Positions 1-4,425 of a stretch of 8,458 nucleotides of DNA are shown here, in pieces. Where the stretch lies: assembly GCA_004556755.1 (NCBI GenBank), contig SFFW01000023.1:1-8458 (forward strand), read 5' to 3'. Source of the DNA: Clostridiales bacterium. GTDB lineage: Bacteria > Bacillota > Clostridia > Oscillospirales > Oscillospiraceae. The position numbers and the translations under genes were made by a program. Every line of letters starts with the position of its first letter. Position 1 is the first letter of the stretch. A model generated the notes under the pieces. It was not told where the DNA came from, did no database searches, and saw nothing but the letters and a program-made list of their open reading frames with translations.

Positions 1-138
1 CTCCACACCAAGCAGGGCAACCAGCGCAAGGAGCTGCACCCCGGCGAAAAGCCGGAGGCCTGCTTTGCGCTCTGCGAGGGCGACGAGGTCAAGGCGGTCT
101 ACGCCTACTGCAACCTCCACAGTCTGTGGAAAGCGTAA
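1..138 (+). CDS. Desulfoferrodoxin / superoxide reductase, C-terminal fragment
   Basis: The window opens inside a gene; frame 1 gives 45 residues and a TAA at 136-138. The fragment ends in YCNLHSLWKA, which matches the C-terminus of desulfoferrodoxin/neelaredoxin proteins (family pattern: Y-C-N-x-H-x-x-W-K-A). In that family the Cys and His of this motif (fragment C37 and H40) are ligands of the square-pyramidal Fe(His)4(Cys) centre, which reduces superoxide to hydrogen peroxide in the cytoplasm using electrons from rubredoxin or a similar donor. The preceding HPGEKPEACFAL stretch also matches the family's final beta strands. The rest of the gene, including any N-terminal desulforedoxin iron site, lies outside the window, so one-iron and two-iron types cannot be told apart. 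The gene suggests an anaerobe that must survive oxygen exposure. A terminator follows directly. Confidence 0.85.
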   Translation, partial: LHTKQGNQRKELHPGEKPEACFALCEGDEVKAVYAYCNLHSLWKA

Positions 139-150
139 TTTATCGTTCAA

Positions 151-183
151 AAATCCGGTGCCCAAAAAGCACCGGATTTTTTT
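151..183 (+). terminator. Rho-independent terminator after superoxide reductase
   Basis: An 11-bp perfect stem (AAATCCGGTGC at 151-161 with GCACCGGATTT at 169-179) has a 7-nt loop CCAAAAA and runs into seven T residues (177-183). It lies 12 nt after the stop codon and separates the superoxide reductase unit from the next genes. Confidence 0.93.
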
Positions 184-313
184 ATCAATGTAACCTCATC
201 ACATAAAAAAGATTTGTCCTGCGGTATGATAAAGCCACAATCAAGAAAGAGGTGGCGAACATGAAAATCAAGGGACGGAAAGGAAATTGTTATGAAAAAT
301 ACGATAAAAAAGA

Positions 314-760
314 GTGACAGCGCTCGTTTTTACGCTTATAATGGTATTTACTCTCAGTGAGAACGGTGAGCTCTGCGTCTGCTATCCCACATCCGTGCTG
401 AGAGAGGACGGCTACGGCGGTCTTGAATCCGTGTCCGACGCCGGCATCATCTTCACTCCCAGCATCTATGTTTATCCCGAAGGCAGCTCCTCCATCGAGG
501 GCAGCAATAAGAATATGTCCACCAATCTTGTAAACGATAAGGATTTCAGCGGTGATCTCGACTACACAGTTGGAGATTTTTCCTGCCACCACGTTCGCTA
601 TATCAACATTTGGGATACCGCCACGCACTGCTATCTGATCGACACCACCGGACTCGGCGATAAGGATGCGGCTGCACTGTACATAAAGATCGAAGTCGAG
701 TCCGACGAGCAGCTTCCTCTCGTTGAGGCGATACTCAGCACTCTCCGAGCGAACAAGTAA
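314..760 (+). CDS. Small exported protein of unknown function, probably frameshifted at its signal peptide
   Basis: The open frame begins at GTG 314 and encodes 148 aa. Its first residues (TALVFTLIMVFTLS) form a hydrophobic signal-peptide core, but no positively charged n-region precedes it and no ribosome site lies just before the GTG. A much better start is ATG 292, preceded by AAAGGAAA, which reads MKNTIKK in the neighbouring frame. Joining the two across the A6 run at 306-311 gives MKNTIKK-VTALVFTLIMVFTLS, a classic clostridial lipoprotein signal. The expected lipobox (L-S-A-C) is missing; the sequence goes straight to SENGELCVC, so some mature N-terminus may be deleted as well. The body is acidic, and its end (TGLGDKDAAALYIKIEVESD onward) resembles the end of small secreted lipoproteins. 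The GTG also overlaps the stop of an 18-codon ORF (261-317) as GTGA, so translational coupling is an alternative. No function is assigned. The gene may be decaying. Confidence 0.55.
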   Translation: MTALVFTLIMVFTLSENGELCVCYPTSVLREDGYGGLESVSDAGIIFTPSIYVYPEGSSSIEGSNKNMSTNLVNDKDFSGDLDYTVGDFSCHHVRYINIWDTATHCYLIDTTGLGDKDAAALYIKIEVESDEQLPLVEAILSTLRANK

Positions 761-799
761 ATCAATATACAGACCCGCAAAATTGAAAGGAGCGAAAAT

Positions 800-1891
800 A
801 TGCAAACCTTGCAGGAATACAAATGCCCCTGCTGCGGCGGCGCAATAGCCTTTGACAGCACATTGCAGAAAATGAAGTGTCCCTACTGCGACACCGAGTT
901 TGACATGGAAACGCTGGCAAGCTATGACGCAGGTCTTAACGGCGAGCAGGACAGCATGGAATGGGAGACCTCCGCCGGTACGCAGTGGCAGGAGGGCGAA
1001 GCGGACGGGCTGCGTACCTATGTGTGCAAGTCCTGCGGCGGCGAGATAGTCGGCGACGAGAACACGGCTGCGACCTCGTGTCCCTTCTGCGGAAACCCCG
1101 TCGTGATGATGGGGCAGTTCTCCGGTGCGCTGAAGCCGGATCTCGTGATACCGTTTAAGCTGGATAAAAACGCTGCAAAAGCAGGGCTTATGCAGCATTT
1201 GAGCGGCAAGCGCCTGCTGCCGAAGATTTTTAAAGATCAGAACCACATCGACGAGATCAAGGGCATTTACGTTCCGTTTTGGCTGTTTGACACAGATGCG
1301 GATGCGCAGGTGCGCTACCGCACGACGAAGGTCAGGGTCTGGAGCGACAGCAAGTACGACTACACCGACACCAGCCACTTCCTCGTAAACCGCAGCGGCA
1401 GCGTGTCTTTTGAGCATATTCCCGTGGACGGCTCCACCAAAATGCCGGACGATCTGATGGAGTCCATCGAGCCTTTCAATTTCTCCGCTGCCGTGGATTT
1501 TCAGACGGCGTATCTTGCGGGCTACCTTGCCGACAAATACGACGTTGACGCCGAGCAGAGCATCGAGCGTGCAAACGAGCGTGTGAAAAGGTCGACGGAG
1601 GAAGTCTTCGCCTCGACCGTGCATGGCTATCAGACCGTTGTCACCGAGAGCAGCAACATCCGTCTGCACGGCGGCAAGGCAAAGTACGCCCTGTACCCGG
1701 TATGGATATTGAACACCACATGGCAGGGCAAGAAGTACACCTTCGCCATGAACGGACAGACGGGTAAATTCGTCGGCGATCTGCCGGTCGACAAATCGGC
1801 GGCAGCCAAATGGACCTTGGGGCTGTCGGCGGTACTCAGTGCCGCTGCCTATGGTGCGGTGTGGCTGCTGCACCTCATCGGGATGCTGTAA
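800..1891 (+). CDS. YdjG-like double zinc-ribbon membrane protein (TFIIB-type zinc ribbon)
   Basis: This encodes 363 aa, with start ATG 800 behind AAAGGAG. Two zinc-ribbon knuckle pairs are visible: C9-P-C-C12 with C27-P-Y-C30, and C76-K-S-C79 with C94-P-F-C97. A long mixed alpha/beta region follows (IPFKLDKNAA near residue 117, then YVPFWLFDTDAD). A single hydrophobic segment closes the protein (about 338-361, WTLGLSAVLSAAAYGAVWLL). This layout and length fit Bacillus subtilis YdjG (about 340 aa) and proteins annotated as TFIIB-type zinc ribbon-containing. The next gene is a TPM-domain protein like YdjH, as in the B. subtilis pspA-ydjGHI envelope-stress operon, where YdjG and YdjH form a membrane platform for an SPFH protein and PspA. 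No PspA or SPFH gene is present here. The name comes from domain layout and synteny; a role in envelope stress is inferred. Confidence 0.8.
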   Translation: MQTLQEYKCPCCGGAIAFDSTLQKMKCPYCDTEFDMETLASYDAGLNGEQDSMEWETSAGTQWQEGEADGLRTYVCKSCGGEIVGDENTAATSCPFCGNPVVMMGQFSGALKPDLVIPFKLDKNAAKAGLMQHLSGKRLLPKIFKDQNHIDEIKGIYVPFWLFDTDADAQVRYRTTKVRVWSDSKYDYTDTSHFLVNRSGSVSFEHIPVDGSTKMPDDLMESIEPFNFSAAVDFQTAYLAGYLADKYDVDAEQSIERANERVKRSTEEVFASTVHGYQTVVTESSNIRLHGGKAKYALYPVWILNTTWQGKKYTFAMNGQTGKFVGDLPVDKSAAAKWTLGLSAVLSAAAYGAVWLLHLIGML

Positions 1892-1902
1892 GGAGGCGTG
1901 AG

Positions 1903-2724
1903 ATGAAAAAGAGAATTATCGCAATACTGTTTGCATTTGTTTTCTGCTTCTGCGCAGCAGCTCCCGCTTTCGCAAGCGATTCGGACGGCTTTGCCGACGA
2001 ATACTGCCGCTTAAACGACTTGGCGGACATTCTCAGCGACAGCGAGGAAGAGGAGCTTCTCGCAACTCTCGACGAGATAAGCGTGCGTCAGAAGATGGAC
2101 GTGACGATCGCCATTGTGGACGATCTTAACGGCTACGGCTCCGCAACCGAGTGTGCCGACGATATCTATGACGGACTGAGCTACGGCTACGGCAAGGACA
2201 GAGACGGCATCCTGCTCCTCGTATCCATGGAGGAACGTGACTGGGCGATATCCACCTGCGGCTACGGCATCACGGCGTTCACCGACGCAGGCTGTGATTA
2301 CATCGGCGAGCAAATGAAGGACGACCTGTCCGACGGCAATTATTTTGACGCCTTCAACACCTATGCAAGCCTGTGCGACGAGTTTATCACGCAGGCGAGA
2401 GAGGGCAGCCCCTACGACGTGGGCAGTCTTCCCCGTGAGCCGCTGTCGTTTATCTGGATCCCGATCTCCATCGGCATCGGCGTTATCCTGGCACTGATCA
2501 TTGTCGGCGTGATGAAGAGCAAGCTCAAGACCGTGCGCTTCCAGACGGCGGCAAACAGCTACATGAAGAAGGGCAGTCTTGCACTCACCGAGAGCAGCGA
2601 CCTGTTCCTCTACCACACCGTGACACGCACGGCAAAGCCGGAAAGCAGCAGCAGCTCAGGCGGCAGCAGTACGCATAGATCTTCCTCCGGCACGACGCAC
2701 GGCGGCAGCAGCGGCAAATTCTGA
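1903..2724 (+). CDS. TPM-domain membrane protein (YdjH/YgcG-like)
   Basis: This encodes 273 aa. The start is ATG 1903, directly behind AGGAGG (1890-1895) and followed by an obvious signal peptide (MKKRIIAILFAFVF..., likely cut after AFA at 24). The open frame extends further upstream, but no ribosome site supports a longer form. Residues about 33-165 form a TPM domain: LSDSEEEELLATLDEIS helix, the DVTIAIVDDL strand, the YGYGKDRDGILLLVSMEERD segment typical of the family, and STCGYGITAFTD. A transmembrane helix lies at about 183-204, followed by a basic patch and a Ser/Gly/Thr-rich tail (about 245-273) with no fold expected. TPM domains are reported as phosphatases in plants and as membrane-protein partners in bacteria. 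Only 11 nt separate it from the YdjG-like gene, so the two are almost certainly co-transcribed. The domain would face outside if the signal peptide is used. A strong terminator follows. Confidence 0.8.
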   Translation: MKKRIIAILFAFVFCFCAAAPAFASDSDGFADEYCRLNDLADILSDSEEEELLATLDEISVRQKMDVTIAIVDDLNGYGSATECADDIYDGLSYGYGKDRDGILLLVSMEERDWAISTCGYGITAFTDAGCDYIGEQMKDDLSDGNYFDAFNTYASLCDEFITQAREGSPYDVGSLPREPLSFIWIPISIGIGVILALIIVGVMKSKLKTVRFQTAANSYMKKGSLALTESSDLFLYHTVTRTAKPESSSSSGGSSTHRSSSGTTHGGSSGKF

Positions 2725-2733
2725 TATGAGTCC

Positions 2734-2770
2734 AAAGCGGCAGCTCTAATGCGAGAGCTGCCGCTTTTTT
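2734..2770 (+). terminator. Rho-independent terminator after the YdjG/YdjH-like pair
   Basis: A 14-bp perfect stem (AAAGCGGCAGCTCT at 2734-2747 with AGAGCTGCCGCTTT at 2754-2767) has the 6-nt loop AATGCG and ends in six T residues (2765-2770). It lies 10 nt after the stop codon. Confidence 0.95.
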
Positions 2771-2807
2771 GCTATGAAAAAGATTAACAGATTTTTAATA
2801 TACTTTA

Positions 2808-2816
2808 TGCTACAAT
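2808..2816 (+). promoter_or_regulatory. Extended -10 promoter for the CNNM-family gene
   Basis: TGCTACAAT at 2808-2816 is an extended -10 element (TG-N-TACAAT) in AT-rich DNA between a strong terminator and a structured leader. No good -35 lies at 16-18 nt (CAGATT at 2788-2793); TTAACA at 2784-2789 is spaced too widely. Transcription would start near 2823, giving a leader of about 170 nt. Confidence 0.5.
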
Positions 2817-2844
2817 ATGTTTAGATAATTGTTGAGAAAGGAGT

Positions 2845-2974
2845 GATACGGCGAATGGACGCTGACGGCGGCAGTCCTGACCCTTACCGAGGCAAGAACC
2901 GAAATTGCGGAAGATGCAGAGGAGACCCCGTGTCCGAATAAACGGAGCACGGTGTGCTTGTCTGCGATTTTTTT
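2845..2974 (+). promoter_or_regulatory. Structured leader with switchable intrinsic terminator (candidate riboswitch or attenuator)
   Basis: This leader precedes the CNNM-family gene. GATACGG (2845-2851) can pair over 7 bp with CCGTGTC (2928-2934, one G-T wobble), closing a domain of about 75 nt. Inside it are a hairpin at about 2858-2876 (GGAC/GTCC plus TG/CA) and another at about 2888-2910 (GCAA/TTGC with CCG/CGG). The same 3' strand, CCGTGTCCG (2928-2936), can instead pair with CGGA-G-CACGG (2943-2952) around the loop AATAAA. A lower stem GCAGA/TCTGC (2916-2920 with 2961-2965) and T7 (2968-2974) complete a terminator before the gene. The closing helix and the terminator exclude each other, as in transcriptional riboswitches. 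The gene it controls suggests a metal-ion ligand. I could not match it to a known class; the yybP-ykoY (Mn) L1 consensus is not visible. An alternative trigger is the 28-codon ORF 2855-2941. Confidence 0.55.
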
Positions 2975-2996
2975 ATTCTGTAATTGAGAAAGGTTT

Positions 2997-4061
2997 ATGC
3001 ATTTGAAAGATTCACTCGGTATTTTATTACTTATACAAATAATTCTGATAGCGCTTAACGCAATTTTTGCAAGCGCCGAAATTGCGGTGCTGTCTGTAAA
3101 CGAAACCAAGATCGGCAAGCTTGCCGAGGACGGAAACAAAAAGGCAAAGCGCCTGAACAGACTCATACAGGAGCCTGCGGGCTTCCTGTCAACCATCCAG
3201 ATAGCGATAACGCTTTCGGGCTTTCTCGGTTCGGCGTTTGCCGCCGAGGGCTTTTCCGCTCCGCTTGTGGAGTGGGCGTTAAAGATCGGCGTGGGATTGC
3301 CGGAAAAGACGCTTGAGACCGTGGCGGTCATAATCATCACGCTTATCCTGTCCTACTTTACGCTCATATTCGGTGAGCTTGTGCCGAAGCGCATTGCGAT
3401 GAAAAAGTCGGAATCCCTTGCGCTGTCCATATCGGGACTTCTCTCCGGCATTTCCGTGCTGTTTAAGCCCGTGGTGTGGCTGCTGTCTGTTTCGACGAAC
3501 GCCGTGCTGCGGCTCATCGGCATCGACCCCGGCAGCGAGAAGGAGCAGATTGGCGAGGAGGAGATACGCATGATGGTCGAGGCAGGCTCCGACAGCGGCA
3601 CCATAGACAGCGACGAGCGTGAGTTTATCCACAACGTTTTCGAGTTTGACGACCTGACCGCAAGGCAGATAGCGACGCACAGGACGGATATGGTCGCACT
3701 TCACATGAGGGAGACCGACGAAGCGTGGAGTGAGCGCATCGGCGGCAGCCGCCATACATACTACCCCGTCTGCGGCAATTCCGTTGATTCTGTCGTCGGC
3801 ATACTCAACGCAAAGGACTACTTCCGCCTCGGCGACAAAAGCCGTGACAGCGTGATGCACGCTGCGGTGCGAGAGCCGTACTTTGTGCCGGCAACGCTGA
3901 AGGCAGACGTGCTTTTTGCCAACATGAAAAAGCAGAAGCAGCCGATGGCGGTGGTGCTTGACGAGTACGGCGGCGTAACGGGCATCGTGACGGTACACGA
4001 CCTTGTCGAGCGGCTTGTCGGTGAGTTTGACCTCGACGGGGAAGCGACGTCTAAAAAATAA
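2997..4061 (+). CDS. CNNM/DUF21 and CBS-pair membrane protein (hemolysin C/CorC-like transporter), short form
   Basis: This encodes 354 aa if started at ATG 2997. AAAGG at 2989-2993 is only 3 nt away, so TTG 3003 (spacing 9 nt, product MKDSLGILLL...) may be the true start. Residues about 5-175 form a CNNM (DUF21) domain with three or four membrane helices (about 7-32, 62-82, 107-127, 141-165) and the family motifs FASAEIAVLS (24-33) and GELVPKR (126-132). The acidic linker EEEIRMMVEAG (187-197) and a CBS pair (about 222-345; second CBS has AVVLDEYGGVTGIVTVHDLVE) follow. CNNM proteins are linked to Mg2+/Co2+ export or homeostasis, with CBS domains sensing Mg-ATP. The protein ends shortly after the second CBS domain and lacks the CorC/HlyC domain of about 80 aa that normally completes proteins of about 430 aa. 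It is transcribed alone, between a regulated leader and a terminator. Confidence 0.85.
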   Translation: MHLKDSLGILLLIQIILIALNAIFASAEIAVLSVNETKIGKLAEDGNKKAKRLNRLIQEPAGFLSTIQIAITLSGFLGSAFAAEGFSAPLVEWALKIGVGLPEKTLETVAVIIITLILSYFTLIFGELVPKRIAMKKSESLALSISGLLSGISVLFKPVVWLLSVSTNAVLRLIGIDPGSEKEQIGEEEIRMMVEAGSDSGTIDSDEREFIHNVFEFDDLTARQIATHRTDMVALHMRETDEAWSERIGGSRHTYYPVCGNSVDSVVGILNAKDYFRLGDKSRDSVMHAAVREPYFVPATLKADVLFANMKKQKQPMAVVLDEYGGVTGIVTVHDLVERLVGEFDLDGEATSKK

Positions 4062-4074
4062 GATACAAACCTGC

Positions 4075-4110
4075 ACGGAGTGTTCGATATTGGGTCGAAC
4101 GCTCCGTTTT
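4075..4110 (+). terminator. Terminator after the CNNM-family gene
   Basis: A 13-bp stem (ACGGAGTGTTCGA at 4075-4087 with TCGAACGCTCCGT at 4095-4107, one T-G wobble) has a 7-nt loop TATTGGG and ends in a short T4 tract (4107-4110). The hairpin is strong but the T tract is modest, so some read-through is possible. Confidence 0.82.
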
Positions 4111-4135
4111 GCCTTATAGTTCCGGGGCGTTGCTG

Positions 4136-4165
4136 TTGACATATACGGGGAGTTTGGAGTATAAT
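4136..4165 (+). promoter_or_regulatory. Consensus sigma-A promoter of the AOR operon
   Basis: A perfect -35 TTGACA (4136-4141) and a perfect -10 TATAAT (4160-4165) are separated by 18 nt. The expected start of transcription is about 4172, which leaves a leader of about 250 nt before the first gene. Full-consensus boxes imply high intrinsic promoter activity, so control is likely to act after initiation, in the leader. Confidence 0.9.
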
Positions 4166-4171
4166 TCACAA

Positions 4172-4425
4172 AGTCGGATATATGTGTTTTCGAGGGTTCA
4201 GACCTCGGAAAAAGCAAGCTCTCACCCGAAAAGGCGGTGCAGAGCCTATCCGTGCATAAGGGAGAAATGTGCGGACCGGCAGGGGGTTCGTCTCCCGTCA
4301 GCTTAAGCCTTGTGATTGAGCAAAACGAAGTCTGCGGCGCTCATATCAGCTTAAAAACGGGTTCGGAAACGCCCCTTATGCTTAAGTGACTGCGTAATTT
4401 GAAATACATTGTGAGGTAAGGCTTA
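4172..4425 (+). promoter_or_regulatory. Long structured 5' leader with ribosome-site sequestering switch (candidate translational riboswitch)
   Basis: This stretch of about 250 nt without a gene is packed with helices. Hairpin 1 is TTTTCGAGG/CCTCGGAAA (4187-4195 with 4203-4211). Hairpin 2 is GCTCTCACC/GGTG-c-AGAGC (4218-4226 with 4236-4245). Hairpin 3 is TCCGTGCAT/ATGTGCGGA (4249-4257 with 4267-4275). Hairpin 4 is GGGGG/CTCCC (4282-4286 with 4292-4296). A long-range helix joins GTCA-g-CTTAAGC (4297-4308) to GCTTAAGTGAC (4380-4390); it encloses GATTGAGC/GCTCA-t-ATC (4314-4321 with 4339-4347) and a GGGTT/AAC-g-CC hairpin (about 4359-4373). Alternatively TAAGCCTTGT (4304-4313) pairs with GGTAAGGCTTA (4416-4425; two wobbles), hiding most of the ribosome site and the A of the start codon. 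The two pairings share 4304-4308 and cannot coexist. There is no T tract, so control would be translational. The downstream AOR gene makes a molybdenum/tungsten-cofactor sensor (Moco/Tuco RNA) a sensible guess, but I could not match its consensus. Confidence 0.6.

Noticed and set aside
225..230. TATGAT as a -10 box for the small exported-protein gene
   Set aside because: No acceptable -35 lies 16-18 nt upstream and TTGTCC at 214-219 is far too close. A promoter probably exists between 184 and 260 but cannot be placed.
290..1873. Long minus-strand ORF of 527 codons
   Set aside because: It lies opposite two plus-strand genes, one with clear zinc-ribbon motifs and ribosome sites. The translation shows no recognisable domain; it is a codon-bias shadow.
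2841..2935. yybP-ykoY (Mn2+) riboswitch identity for the CNNM leader
   Set aside because: The conserved L1-type GGGGAGUAG element and its partner loop are not present. Only GGAGTGATA is seen, so the class was left open.
3279..4217. Minus-strand ORF of 312 codons over the CNNM gene
   Set aside because: It crosses a terminator and a promoter of the plus strand and has no family motif.
4109..4306. Plus-strand ORF of 65 codons between the CNNM and AOR genes
   Set aside because: It spans the terminator tail, the consensus promoter and the hairpins of the leader. It has no ribosome site at its start, so it is not a gene.
4297..4390. Inverted CTTAAG repeats as a protein-binding operator or mobile-element ends
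   Set aside because: They lie inside the transcribed leader, extend to an 11-bp RNA helix and compete with ribosome-site pairing. RNA structure explains them better; no transposase or target duplication is seen.
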